A stretch of DNA of 64,000 bases from Pseudoduganella namucuonensis (GCF_900116645.1 NZ_FPBO01000002.1:337863-401862); one strand, 5' to 3'; counted from the stretch's first letter, positions 6,850 through 15,933 are shown. Numbers and translations are program-made. The notes: generated from the letters alone by a model not told the origin.

Positions 6850-8072
6850 TGGGCTCCATAACAGTCAGCAATCTGGGCAAGGCCTATAAACAGTATCCGG
6901 CGCGCTCCTCGCGACTGCGCGAATGGCTGCTGCCCTTCCGCGGCCCGCAACACAAGCTCAAGTGGATCCTGCGCGACGTCAGCTTCCACGTCTCGCCCGG
7001 CGAGGCGGTGGGCCTGATCGGCATCAACGGCGCCGGCAAGAGCACGCTGCTCAAGCTCATCACCGGCACCACCCAGCCCACCACCGGCAGCGTCTACATG
7101 GAGGGCACCGTGGCCGCCCTGCTGGAACTGGGCATGGGCTTCCATCCCGATTTCACGGGCCGCCAGAACGTCTACATGGCCGGCCAGCTGCTGGGCATGA
7201 GCGTGGAGCAGATCACCCGGCTGATGCCGGAGATCGAGGCCTTCGCCGAGGTGGGCGAATACATGGACCAGCCGGTGCGCGTCTACTCGTCCGGCATGCA
7301 GATGCGGGTGGCCTTCAGCGTGGCCACCGCGCGCCGCCCGGACATCCTGATCGTCGACGAGGCGCTGTCGGTGGGCGACACCTATTTCCAGCACAAGAGC
7401 TTCGAGCGCATCCGCCAGTTCCGCCGCTCCGGCACCACCTTGCTGCTGGTGTCGCACGACAAGCAGGCCATCCAGTCCGTGTGCGACCGCGCCATCCTGC
7501 TGGACGCCGGCCGCCTGGCGCGCGAGGGCCCGCCCGAGGAGATCATGGACTACTACAACGCCATGATCGCCGACCGCGAGAACAGCAACCTGCAGCTGCT
7601 GTCGCGCGACGACGGCAAGGTGCAGGTCATCTCCGGCACCGGCGAGGCCACCGTGTCCGACATCGCGCTGCTCGACGAGCACGGCCAGCGGGTGGAGGTG
7701 ATCGACGTCGGCCAGGCCGTCACCCTGCAGGTGACCGTCGCCGCCAAGGCCGACATCCCGCGCATGGTGCTGGGCTATATGATCAAGGACCGCCTGGGCC
7801 AGGCCATGTACGGCACCAACACGCACCTGAAGGAGATGCCGGTGAGCGACGTGCGGGCCGGCGACAGCCACGTGTTCCGCTTCAGCTTCAACGCCAACCT
7901 GGGCGCCGGCACCTATTCGGTGGCCACCGCCATCGTCAGCACCGAGACCCATCTGGTCAACAATTACGAGTGGCGCGACCTGGCGCTGGTGTTCACCGTG
8001 GTGAACATGCGCCGGCCCTACTTCGAAGGTTCGGCGTGGATAGACCCCGCCATCGAGATCAGCAAGCTATGA
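6849..8072 (+). CDS. wzt: Polysaccharide ABC exporter, ATPase with C-terminal glycan-binding domain (Wzt-like)
   Basis: A 407-residue protein. The ATPase domain is about 1-245, with Walker A INGAGKST, signature YSSGMQMRVAFSVAT, Walker B ILIVDEALSVGD and switch His in LLVSHDK. A C-terminal extension (about 260-405) is predicted as beta-sandwich; in Wzt proteins of the O9a/O8 type this domain recognises the modified non-reducing end of the finished polymer. That makes export depend on chain termination, which fits the methyltransferase gene immediately downstream. The stop overlaps the next start as ATGA. Confidence 0.92.
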   Translation: MGSITVSNLGKAYKQYPARSSRLREWLLPFRGPQHKLKWILRDVSFHVSPGEAVGLIGINGAGKSTLLKLITGTTQPTTGSVYMEGTVAALLELGMGFHPDFTGRQNVYMAGQLLGMSVEQITRLMPEIEAFAEVGEYMDQPVRVYSSGMQMRVAFSVATARRPDILIVDEALSVGDTYFQHKSFERIRQFRRSGTTLLLVSHDKQAIQSVCDRAILLDAGRLAREGPPEEIMDYYNAMIADRENSNLQLLSRDDGKVQVISGTGEATVSDIALLDEHGQRVEVIDVGQAVTLQVTVAAKADIPRMVLGYMIKDRLGQAMYGTNTHLKEMPVSDVRAGDSHVFRFSFNANLGAGTYSVATAIVSTETHLVNNYEWRDLALVFTVVNMRRPYFEGSAWIDPAIEISKL

Positions 8073-9472
8073 CTTTCATTTCCTATTCCCAGAATTTCGA
8101 GGACGTGCTGCTGTGGCGCGCGCTCGGCAAGGTCCAGAACGGCTTCTACATCGACGTCGGCGCCAACGATCCGGTGCTGCACTCGGTCACCAAGGCCTTC
8201 TACGACGCCGGCTGGCGCGGCATCAACATCGAGCCGATGCCGTCCTACCGCCAGCCCTTCCTGGACCAGCGCCCGCGCGACATCAACCTGGGCTGCGCGG
8301 CCGGCGCCGAGGCGGGCGAGATCACGCTGTTCGACGTGCCCACCATGAACGGCTGGGCCTCCACCGACAGCGGCGTGGCCGTCGCGCACAAGGCCGAGGG
8401 CTACGAGGTCACCGAGACGCGCGTGCCCATGCGCACGCTGGCCGACATCTGCGCCGAGCACGTGACGGGCGAGATCCATTTCCTCAAGATCGACGTCGAG
8501 GGTTTCGAGGGCGAGGTCCTGAAGGGCATGGACCTGCGACGCTGGCGCCCCTGGGTGCTGGTGATCGAGGCCACGCTGCCCGGCCAGCGCGTCACCAACC
8601 ACGAGACGTGGGAACACCTGGTCACGCCGCACGGCTACCGCTACGCCTATTTCGACGGCTTGAACCGCTACTACGTGGCGGAGGAGCACGCCGAGCTGAT
8701 GGCGGACCTGGACATCCAGCCCAATGTGTTCGACGCCTTCATCTCGCACCACCTGGACGCCGCGTGGGCGCGGGGCAAGGACCTGTCGAAACAGGTGAAG
8801 GCGGGCTGGGAACGTATCGAGCAGATGGACGGCCAGGCCAGGGAACTGGCCGAGGCGGCGGACCAGGCCCGCCGGCGCACCGCGCAACTGGACGCCCAGC
8901 TGCACGCCGAACGCGAGGCCGCCGCCGCGGCCGCGGCGGAAGCGGCCGCGGTGGCCGAAGCGGCAGCCGCGGCGGCCGCGCGCGAAGCCATCCGCGCGGC
9001 CGAGGAAATCCAGCAGACCCAGTCGCGCCTGCACGCCGCCGAGGAACGCGAACGGCAACTGCAGGCCACGCTGCACACCACTGACCAGTGGGGCAAGGAC
9101 CTGGAACAGCGCCTGCTGGCGGTGTACGCCAGCTCGTCCTGGCGCATCACCGCGCCGTTGCGCCTGATCATGCGGCGCGGCCCGAACAGCCTGGCCAACA
9201 TCTTCAAGCGCAAGGCGCGCGGCGCCCTGCGGCGCGGCCTGCGCTGGCTGACCTCGCGCGAATCGCTGCGCCGCGCCGTGCTGCCGCTGGTGGCCCGCTC
9301 GCCGTGGCTGCAGGAACGCGTGGCGCGCACTCTGGCTGCCGCCAAGAGCGCCACCTCGCCGGACGCGCCCATCGCGCCGGACCTGCCGCACGCGCTGCGT
9401 GAACTGCCGCAGTCCGCGCGCGCCGTGCTGGCGGACCTGCAGCGCGCCTATGAACAACAAGCGAAACACTGA
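8069..9472 (+). CDS. FkbM-family SAM methyltransferase with long C-terminal coiled coil
   Basis: 467 residues. The FkbM methyltransferase domain (about 1-215) has SAM-binding GFYIDVGANDP and the family motif FLKIDVEGFEGEVL. An Ala/Glu/Arg-rich heptad region (about 240-355) predicts a long coiled coil. A basic tail follows (SSSWRITAPLRLIM), a phrase common at the C-end of polysaccharide enzymes and probably a membrane-binding part. ATG 8069 is preferred because it overlaps the Wzt stop (ATGA) and starts the FkbM domain. Methyltransferase plus coiled coil next to a Wzt with a glycan-binding domain resembles the WbdD chain-terminator/ruler arrangement, though WbdD is a different methyltransferase type. 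That role is inferred. Confidence 0.85.
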   Translation: MTFISYSQNFEDVLLWRALGKVQNGFYIDVGANDPVLHSVTKAFYDAGWRGINIEPMPSYRQPFLDQRPRDINLGCAAGAEAGEITLFDVPTMNGWASTDSGVAVAHKAEGYEVTETRVPMRTLADICAEHVTGEIHFLKIDVEGFEGEVLKGMDLRRWRPWVLVIEATLPGQRVTNHETWEHLVTPHGYRYAYFDGLNRYYVAEEHAELMADLDIQPNVFDAFISHHLDAAWARGKDLSKQVKAGWERIEQMDGQARELAEAADQARRRTAQLDAQLHAEREAAAAAAAEAAAVAEAAAAAAAREAIRAAEEIQQTQSRLHAAEERERQLQATLHTTDQWGKDLEQRLLAVYASSSWRITAPLRLIMRRGPNSLANIFKRKARGALRRGLRWLTSRESLRRAVLPLVARSPWLQERVARTLAAAKSATSPDAPIAPDLPHALRELPQSARAVLADLQRAYEQQAKH

Positions 9473-9474
9473 AC

Positions 9475-12400
9475 ATGCGTATCGTCATTGACCTGCAGTC
9501 CTGCCAGACCGGCGCCGCTCACGACCGCGCGGCCGTGATTGAGCTGTGCCGCGAACTATGCCGCGAACTGTGCCGCGCCCCGGCGGGCCAGGCCGAAACC
9601 TCCCACACCGTGCTGGTGGCGCTGGCCGAGCACCACGCCGACGGCATCGACGTGCTGCGCAACGCCTTCGACGGCCTGCTGCCGCCGGAGCGGGTGCTCA
9701 GCTACGCCATGCCCGCCCCCGACGGCGAGTGGCAGCGCCACGCCGCGCTGGAGGCGCGCGCCGGCTTCCTCGCCTCGCTGCGGCCGGACGCCGTGTTCGC
9801 GCCCGGCGCGCTGGACCGGCCGATGGGCGACACCGTGTACGGCCCGGTGCCGCTAACGCTGAACGTGATGGGCGTGGGCGACTGCGCCGAGCTGCTGGCC
9901 GCGCCCCACGGCGCCCCCGCGCAACAGGCGCTGACGCGCGCCAACCGCCTGCTGCTGGCCGGCGCGGACCTGGTCGCCGCCGGCGACGAAACCACGCGCG
10001 CCAAGCTGGCTGCGGTGTTACCGGAGAACTCGTCATTCCCGGCCGGAGACTCGTCATTCCCGCGTAGGCGGGAATCCAATTCCGCCGCGCAGCCAACGCC
10101 GCAACACTTGGATTCCCGCCTGCGCGGGAATGACGGAGCTGGCGCCTTGGGTGACGGAGCTAGCGCCGCGGGTGACGGAGCTGGCGCCGCGGGCAACGGC
10201 GCCGCCCCCGCCGGACCCGCGCGCGTTGTCGCCACTCCCCCGTCGCCGGCCGGCGCCGCCGCGCTGCTGACGGCCATCGAGCAAGCGCTGGCCGCGCGCG
10301 CGTCCGCCGCGCAAGCGCCGGTCCCGCCCACCGCCCCGGAGCGGCGCCCGCGCATGGCCTACGTCTCGCCGCTGCCGCCCGAGCCGTCCGGCATCGCCGA
10401 CTACAGCGCCGAGGTGCTGGCCGAGCTGGAACCGTTCTACGCCATCGAACTGGTGGCCGCCCCCGGCGCCACGCCCGACGCGGCCCTGCAACGCTTCCCC
10501 ATCCGCGGCGCCGACTACTTCGACAAGCACGCGCACGAGTACGACCGCGTGGTCTACCACTTCGGCAACTCGAACATGCACAAGCACATGTTCGCGCTGC
10601 TGCGCCGCCACCCCGGCGTGGTGGTGCTGCACGACTTCTACCTGAGCGGCGTGCTGGACAACATGGAGCGCGACGGCGACGTGGCCAACGCCTTCCTGGA
10701 CGCGCTGTACGCCTCGCACGGCCACAGCGGCCTGCAGCACCACACGGAGCACGGCCGCAACGCCACCATCTGGGCCTACCCCTGCAACAAGCCGGTGCTG
10801 GACCACGCCGCCGGCGTGATCGTGCACAGCGACTTCTCCAAGCGCCTGGCCGAGCAATGGTACGGCGCGGGCAGCGCGGACGGCTGGCGCACGCTGCCGC
10901 TGCTGCGCGGCCAGGGCGCGGACCGCGACCCGGCGCAGGCGCGCGCCGCCGCGCGCAAGGCCCTGGGCGTGGCCGAGGACGACTACATCGTCAGCAGCTT
11001 CGGCATGCTGGGCAGCACCAAGCTGAACGACCGCCTGCTGGACGCCTTCCTGGCCTCGCCGCTGGCGCGCGACCCGCGCTGCCGCCTGGTGTTCGTGGGC
11101 CAGAACGACGCCGGCCCCTACGGCGCCGAGCTGCAGCGCCGCATCGCCGCCAGCGAGGCGGCCGGCCGCGTCACCATCACCGGCTTCGCCAGCGCGGCGG
11201 ACTACGCGCACTGGCTGGCCGCCAGCGACACCTCGGTGCAGCTGCGCGCCAAGACCCGCGGCGAGACCTCGGCCTCGGTGCTGGACTGCCTGCTGCACGG
11301 GGTGCCCACCATCATCAACGCGCACGGCGCCTCGGCCGACCTGCCGGGCGAGGTGCTGATCAAGCTGGCCGACGAATTCGACACGGCGGAACTGAGCGCG
11401 GCCTTGGCCGGCCTGCACGGCCACCCGGCGCGCCGCGCGCAGCTGGCCGACCGCGCGCGCGCCTTCATCCGCGAGGAACACAGCCCGGCCAAGGTGGGCC
11501 GCCTGTACGTCGAGGCCATCGAGCATTTCGCGCTGCGCAGCGGCCACGCCCACTACCGCCGCATGCTGGGCGCGCTGGCCCGTCCGGACGCGCCGCGCCC
11601 GCCGGGGCAGGCCGCGCTGATCGGGCTGGCCACCGCCATCGCCGCCAACCGCGCGCAGGCCGCCACCGGCCAGCGCCAGCTGCTGGTGGACATTTCGGCG
11701 CTGGTGCAGGCCGACTACAAGACCGGCATCCAGCGCGTGGTGCGCAGCGTGCTGCTGGCGCTGTTCAAGCAGCCGCCGGCCGGCTACCGCGTCGAGCCGG
11801 TGTTCAGCACCGGCGGCATGCACCCCTACCGCTACGCGCGCCGCTTCACCTGTTCCATGCTGGGCGGCGCGGACGGCCGCATCCCCGCCGGCTTCATCGA
11901 CACGCTGGAGGACGCGCCCATCGACGCCAGCGCCGGCGACATGTTCCTGGGCCTGGACCTGGCCGCCAACGTCACCACGCAAAACGAGGCCATGCTGCTG
12001 CAGATGCGCCGCCGCGGCGTGGCGATGTGGTTCGTGGTGTACGACCTGCTGCCGCTGCTGCGCCCCGAGGCCTTCCCCTACGGGACCGAGAAGCACTACG
12101 GCGACTACATCAACACCCTGTCGCTGATCGCCGACGGCATCGCCTCGATCTCGCACGCGGTGTCGGACGAGGTGGCCGAGTGGCTGGCCACGCACCCGAG
12201 CCGCCGGGCCAAGCCCCTGCAGCTGGGCTACTTCCACCTGGGCGCCGACATCAACGCCAGCGCGCCCAGCACCGGCCTGCCGGACAACGCCGAGCGCGTG
12301 ATGGCGGCCGTGCGGGAAGCCCCCACCATGCTGATGGTGGGCACCATCGAACCGCGCAAGGGCCAGGCCCAGGCGCTGGACGCCTGCGAGCTGCTGTGGG

Positions 12401-14067
12401 AGCGCGGCGTGGAGGTCAACCTGGTCATCGTCGGCAAGGTCGGCTGGCTGGTCGACAGCCTGGCCAAGCGTCTGGAGCACCATCCGCAGCGCGAGCGGCG
12501 CCTGTTCTGGCTGCCGGGCGTGTCCGACGAGATGCTGCTCAAGCTGTACGGCGCCTGCGCCGTGCTGCTGGCCGCCTCCGAGGGCGAGGGCTTCGGCCTG
12601 CCGCTGATCGAGGCGGCCCAGCACGGGCTGCCCATCATCGCGCGCGGCATCCCCGTGTTCCGCGAGGTGGCGGGCGAGCACGCCTACTACTTCGAGGGCC
12701 GGGAGCCGGGCGCGCTGGCCGACGCCATCACCGCCTGGCTGGCGCTGAACCGGGAAGGCAAGGCGCCGCCGTCTTCCGCCATGCCGTGGCTGACGTGGGA
12801 ACAGAGCGCGCAGCGCCTGATGGACGTGACCGTGCACGGCAACGGCCATGGCAGCTACGCGGCCGGCGGCGTAGCGCCGCAGCTGCTGGTGGACGTCTCC
12901 GCCGTCGCGCGCGACGACCTGAAGACCGGCATCCAGCGCGTGGTGCGCGCGCAGCTGTCCGCGTTGCTGCAAAAGCCCACCACCGCCTACCAGGTGCACC
13001 CGGTCTACCTCACCGACGAGGGCGGCCGCTGGCACTACCGCTACGCGCGCCGCTACGAGCACCAGCTGCTGGGCACCGACGGCAGCGGCGTGGTGGACGG
13101 CGAAGTGAAACTCAACGCGGGCGACGTGTTCTACAGCCCGGACTTCTTCCCCGGCCCCGTCACCGAGGCCGCGCGCACGGGCCTGTACGCGCGCTGGCGC
13201 GCGGCCGGCGTGAGCGTGAACTTCCTGATCCACGACATCCTGCCGGTGCTGCGGCCGGACTTCTTCCCGCCGCGCAGCGACACCCTGTTCGAGCAGTGGC
13301 TGACCGCCATCGGCGCCAACGCCGACCGCCTGATCTGCATCAGCGGCGCGGTGGCCGACGAGACGCGCGCCTGGCTGCAGCCGCGGCTGGACGGCCGGCA
13401 CGCGATGCCGGAGCTGGCGGTGGTGCACCACGGCGCCGACATCAACGCCTCGCAGCCCAGCACCGGCCTGCCGGACGACGCCCCGGCCGTGCTGGCCGAC
13501 CTCGCCGGCGCGCCCGCCTTCCTGATGGTGGGCACCATCGAGCCGCGCAAGGGCCACCTGCAAGCGCTGGACGCGTTCGAGCGCCTGTGGGCCGAGGGCG
13601 CGGACACGCGCCTGGTGATCGTCGGCGGCGAGGGCTGGAAGGGCCTGCCGGACGCCGAGCGCCGCACCATCCCGTCCATCATGCGGCGCCTGGCCACGCA
13701 CCCGGAGCTGGGCAAGCGCCTGCACTGGCTGCGCGGCATCAGCGACGAATACCTGGAGCGGGTCTACCAGGCCAGCGCCTGCCTGCTGGTGCCCAGCGAG
13801 GGCGAGGGCTTCGGCCTGCCGCTGATCGAGGCGGCGCGCCACGGCCTGCCGCTGATCTCGCGCGACATTCCCGTGTTCCGCGAAGTGGCGGGTGAACACG
13901 CGCACTACTTCAGCGGCAACGAAGGCGCCGAGCTGGCCGCCTGCGTGCGCGAGTGGCTGCGCCTGCGCGAGGCCGGGCGGGTGGCCGGCTCCGCCGCCAT
14001 GCCTTGGCAAACCTGGGCCGACAACGTCACCGTGCTGACCGGCACCCTGTTCCCGAAGGCGGCCTGA
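9475..14067 (+). CDS. Multidomain glycosyltransferase (one partial plus three complete GT4-like domains)
   Basis: 1530 residues. Residues 1 to about 180 are a GT-B N-lobe only (MRIVIDLQSCQ start; its C-lobe is missing). A low-complexity linker follows (about 185-293), built from a palindromic repeat and a 21-bp tandem repeat. Three full GT-B units come next: about 294-700 (starts MAYVSPLPPEPSGIADYS), 735-1120 and 1136-1530. The last two both start QLLVD(I/V)S and contain KTGIQRVVR, IEPRKG and EGEGFGLPLIEAA, the GT4 E-x7-E region, so they are an internal duplication. Such fused enzymes build repeating O-antigen units, as in WbdA. Probably cytoplasmic or membrane-peripheral. The gene begins 2 bp after the methyltransferase. 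Confidence 0.9.
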   Translation: MRIVIDLQSCQTGAAHDRAAVIELCRELCRELCRAPAGQAETSHTVLVALAEHHADGIDVLRNAFDGLLPPERVLSYAMPAPDGEWQRHAALEARAGFLASLRPDAVFAPGALDRPMGDTVYGPVPLTLNVMGVGDCAELLAAPHGAPAQQALTRANRLLLAGADLVAAGDETTRAKLAAVLPENSSFPAGDSSFPRRRESNSAAQPTPQHLDSRLRGNDGAGALGDGASAAGDGAGAAGNGAAPAGPARVVATPPSPAGAAALLTAIEQALAARASAAQAPVPPTAPERRPRMAYVSPLPPEPSGIADYSAEVLAELEPFYAIELVAAPGATPDAALQRFPIRGADYFDKHAHEYDRVVYHFGNSNMHKHMFALLRRHPGVVVLHDFYLSGVLDNMERDGDVANAFLDALYASHGHSGLQHHTEHGRNATIWAYPCNKPVLDHAAGVIVHSDFSKRLAEQWYGAGSADGWRTLPLLRGQGADRDPAQARAAARKALGVAEDDYIVSSFGMLGSTKLNDRLLDAFLASPLARDPRCRLVFVGQNDAGPYGAELQRRIAASEAAGRVTITGFASAADYAHWLAASDTSVQLRAKTRGETSASVLDCLLHGVPTIINAHGASADLPGEVLIKLADEFDTAELSAALAGLHGHPARRAQLADRARAFIREEHSPAKVGRLYVEAIEHFALRSGHAHYRRMLGALARPDAPRPPGQAALIGLATAIAANRAQAATGQRQLLVDISALVQADYKTGIQRVVRSVLLALFKQPPAGYRVEPVFSTGGMHPYRYARRFTCSMLGGADGRIPAGFIDTLEDAPIDASAGDMFLGLDLAANVTTQNEAMLLQMRRRGVAMWFVVYDLLPLLRPEAFPYGTEKHYGDYINTLSLIADGIASISHAVSDEVAEWLATHPSRRAKPLQLGYFHLGADINASAPSTGLPDNAERVMAAVREAPTMLMVGTIEPRKGQAQALDACELLWERGVEVNLVIVGKVGWLVDSLAKRLEHHPQRERRLFWLPGVSDEMLLKLYGACAVLLAASEGEGFGLPLIEAAQHGLPIIARGIPVFREVAGEHAYYFEGREPGALADAITAWLALNREGKAPPSSAMPWLTWEQSAQRLMDVTVHGNGHGSYAAGGVAPQLLVDVSAVARDDLKTGIQRVVRAQLSALLQKPTTAYQVHPVYLTDEGGRWHYRYARRYEHQLLGTDGSGVVDGEVKLNAGDVFYSPDFFPGPVTEAARTGLYARWRAAGVSVNFLIHDILPVLRPDFFPPRSDTLFEQWLTAIGANADRLICISGAVADETRAWLQPRLDGRHAMPELAVVHHGADINASQPSTGLPDDAPAVLADLAGAPAFLMVGTIEPRKGHLQALDAFERLWAEGADTRLVIVGGEGWKGLPDAERRTIPSIMRRLATHPELGKRLHWLRGISDEYLERVYQASACLLVPSEGEGFGLPLIEAARHGLPLISRDIPVFREVAGEHAHYFSGNEGAELAACVREWLRLREAGRVAGSAAMPWQTWADNVTVLTGTLFPKAA
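10051..10137. repeat. Palindromic repeat inserted in frame in the glycosyltransferase gene
   Basis: The left arm 10051-10079 (TCGTCATTCCCGCGTAGGCG, then GGAATCCAA) and the right arm 10108-10137 (TTGGATTCCCGCCTGCGCGG, then GAATGACGGA) are inverted copies of the widespread GTCATTCCCGC...GCGGGAATCC element. It is translated as SFPRRRESN ... DSRLRGNDG. A partial extra copy (CTCGTCATTCCCGGCCGGAG) precedes it at 10029-10048. The element keeps the reading frame open and lies between two glycosyltransferase domains. Confidence 0.9.
10132..10215 (+). repeat. Four-unit 21-bp tandem repeat coding for a Gly/Ala linker
   Basis: Units start at 10132, 10153, 10174 and 10195. The first three are nearly identical (GACGGAGCTGGCGCCGCGGG type) and the fourth has diverged. 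They encode DGAGALG, DGASAAG, DGAGAAG and NGAAPAG. The repeat begins inside the right end of the palindromic element, so it may have arisen from its edge. It extends a flexible linker before the first complete GT domain. Confidence 0.85.
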
Positions 14068-14086
14068 GCCCCCCGCCCGAGCCCCC

Positions 14087-15574
14087 ATGACCCATCCCAT
14101 ACCCATGCCCCAAGATTCCGCCATCGCCCCGCCCTCCCCCCTCCCGCCGCGCGGCGCCAGCCGCGCCGGCGAGCCGCCGCTGGTGGTCGACCTGGACGGC
14201 ACGCTGATCTACACGGACATGCTGTGGGAATCGCTGCTGCTGTTCCTGAAGACCTGCTTCTGGCAGGCCTGGCGCCTGCCGCTGTGGCTGCTTGGCGGCA
14301 AGGCCGGCTTCAAGCACCAGATCGCCAGCCGCGTGCAGCCGGACCCGGCCACGCTGCCCTACGACCGCGCGCTGCTGGCCGACCTGGTCGCCCAGTACGA
14401 CAGCGGGCGCCGCATCGTGCTGGCCACCGGCAGCCAGCGCCAGCTGGCGCAGGGCATCGCCGCGCACCTGCGCGTGTTCGACGAGGTGCACGCCACCGAA
14501 GAGGGCGTGAACCTGACCTCGTCCAACAAGGCCGGCGCGCTGGTGCGGCGCTACGGCGCGCGGGGCTACGACTACATCGGCAATTCCCGCGTCGACATCC
14601 CCGTGTGGGACGCGGCGCGCCACGCCTATTCCGTCACCACGCGCCCGTTCACCCTGGGCGACGGCCGCAGCACCACGCAAATGGGCAGCCTGCGCGGCAA
14701 CCCGCTGGCCGCGCTGCTGAAGGCCATGCGCCCGCGCCAGTGGCTGAAGAACCTGCTGGTGTTCGTGCCCATGCTGGCCGGCCACGCCTTGACCACGGCC
14801 ACGCTGCTGCAGTCGATGACGGCCTTCGTCGCGTTCTCGCTGTGCGCCTCCAGCGCCTACCTGCTGAACGACGCGCTCGACGCGCAGGACGACCGCCAGC
14901 ACCCCACCAAGCAAAAGCGGCCGATCGCGTCCGGCAAGCTGCCGCTGCCGCTGGCGATGGCGGCCAGCCCGCTGCTGGCCATGCTGGCCATCGGCCTGTG
15001 CGCGCTGTTCGACCCGCTGCTGCTGGCGGTGCTGCTGGTGTATTTCGCCAGCACGCTGGGCTATTCCTTCTACCTGAAGCGCATCCTGATGCTGGACATC
15101 GTCACCCTGTCGCTGCTGTACACGCTGCGCGTGCTGGGCGGCAGCGCCGCCACCGGCATCACGCCCTCGTTCTGGCTGCTGGCGTTCTCCTTCTTTATCT
15201 TCCTCAGCCTGGCCCTGCTCAAGCGTTTCAGCGAGCTGTACAACCTGAAGCGGCGCGGCCAGGACAAGACCAGCGGCCGCGGCTACACGGTCGCCGACAA
15301 GTCGCCGATCGCCATGATGGGCATCAACAGCGCCTTCATGTCGGTGCTGATCTTCATGCTCTATTTTAATTCCACCGACGTGCTGGCGCGCTACCACACG
15401 CCGCCCCTGCTGCTGGGCATCGTGCCGCTGCTGGTGCTGTGGCTGGGGCGCTTGTGGACGCTGGCCTTCCGCGGCCAGGTCAACGAGGACCCCGTGCTGT
15501 ACGTCAGCAAGGACCCGATCAGCCTGGCGCTGATCTTCTTCTGCTGCCTGCTGGCCCTCGCCGCCACCCTATGA
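14087..15574 (+). CDS. HAD phosphatase-UbiA prenyltransferase fusion (decaprenyl-phosphate phosphoribosyltransferase-like)
   Basis: 495 residues. The N-terminal HAD-like domain (about 30-200) has the nucleophile motif VVDLDGTL (D35, D37), ATGS as motif II, and IGNSRVDIPVW as the final motif region. The C-terminal UbiA domain (about 210-495) has about eight or nine helices and the prenyl-diphosphate-binding motif NDALDAQDDRQHPTKQK. In the actinobacterial pathway a UbiA enzyme transfers phosphoribose to a polyprenyl phosphate and a phosphatase removes the 5-phosphate. A HAD-UbiA fusion could do both and give a lipid-linked pentose donor for the GT-C-like proteins downstream. The overall role is inferred. 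The start ATG lies 19 bp after the previous stop. Confidence 0.85.
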   Translation: MTHPIPMPQDSAIAPPSPLPPRGASRAGEPPLVVDLDGTLIYTDMLWESLLLFLKTCFWQAWRLPLWLLGGKAGFKHQIASRVQPDPATLPYDRALLADLVAQYDSGRRIVLATGSQRQLAQGIAAHLRVFDEVHATEEGVNLTSSNKAGALVRRYGARGYDYIGNSRVDIPVWDAARHAYSVTTRPFTLGDGRSTTQMGSLRGNPLAALLKAMRPRQWLKNLLVFVPMLAGHALTTATLLQSMTAFVAFSLCASSAYLLNDALDAQDDRQHPTKQKRPIASGKLPLPLAMAASPLLAMLAIGLCALFDPLLLAVLLVYFASTLGYSFYLKRILMLDIVTLSLLYTLRVLGGSAATGITPSFWLLAFSFFIFLSLALLKRFSELYNLKRRGQDKTSGRGYTVADKSPIAMMGINSAFMSVLIFMLYFNSTDVLARYHTPPLLLGIVPLLVLWLGRLWTLAFRGQVNEDPVLYVSKDPISLALIFFCCLLALAATL

Positions 15575-15933
15575 ACCCATCGGACACGCCCATGAATCCC
15601 GCCTACACCGGCTACCTGTGGTGCGCCGGCGCCGCCCTCGCCAGCGCGCTGTCGACCTACCTGATCAAACTGTCCGGCCAGAACGGCGCGGACTGGAACC
15701 TGGTCCGCCTGGCGTGGCTGGGCGGCGCCTGCGCCAGCTACGGGCTGGGCTTCGTCTGCTATTCCATCGCGCTGCAGAGGCTGCAGGTCAGCCTGGCCTA
15801 TCCGGTGATGACGGCCATCACGCTGGCGCTGGTGGCGCTGATCGGCTACGCCGCGCTGCAGGAGCCGATGTCGGCCGCCAAGTTGGCCGGCATCGTGCTG
15901 GTGGGCGCCGGCGCCTTCATGCTGGCGCGCTGA
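15571..15933 (+). CDS. Small EamA/SMR-like four-helix membrane protein
   Basis: A 120-residue protein with four hydrophobic segments (GAALASALSTYLIKLSG, ...LAWLGGACASYGLGFVCY, YPVMTAITLALVALIGYAAL, KLAGIVLVGAGAFMLAR). The segment SIALQRLQVSLAYPVMTA matches the SMR/EamA pattern found in EmrE and in ArnE/ArnF, the flippase for lipid-linked aminoarabinose. In this operon a lipid-sugar flippase role is more likely than drug export. The start ATG at 15571 overlaps the previous stop (ATGA); ATG 15592 is an alternative. Confidence 0.75.
   Translation: MNPSDTPMNPAYTGYLWCAGAALASALSTYLIKLSGQNGADWNLVRLAWLGGACASYGLGFVCYSIALQRLQVSLAYPVMTAITLALVALIGYAALQEPMSAAKLAGIVLVGAGAFMLAR

Noticed and set aside
6923..9472. 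An 849-codon frame ending with the FkbM protein
   Set aside because: The first 382 codons are a shadow of the Wzt gene; the ATG at 8069 overlaps the Wzt stop and begins the FkbM domain.
10132..10215. Regular repeats considered as a CRISPR array
   Set aside because: The units are adjacent 21-bp tandem repeats with no spacers, inside an open coding frame.
10054..14202. A 1382-codon open frame on the minus strand opposite the glycosyltransferase gene
   Set aside because: Composition is Gly/Arg/Gln/Val/His-rich, typical of the antisense frame of a GC-rich gene. No domain motif is seen, and the plus-strand frame has clear GT motifs.
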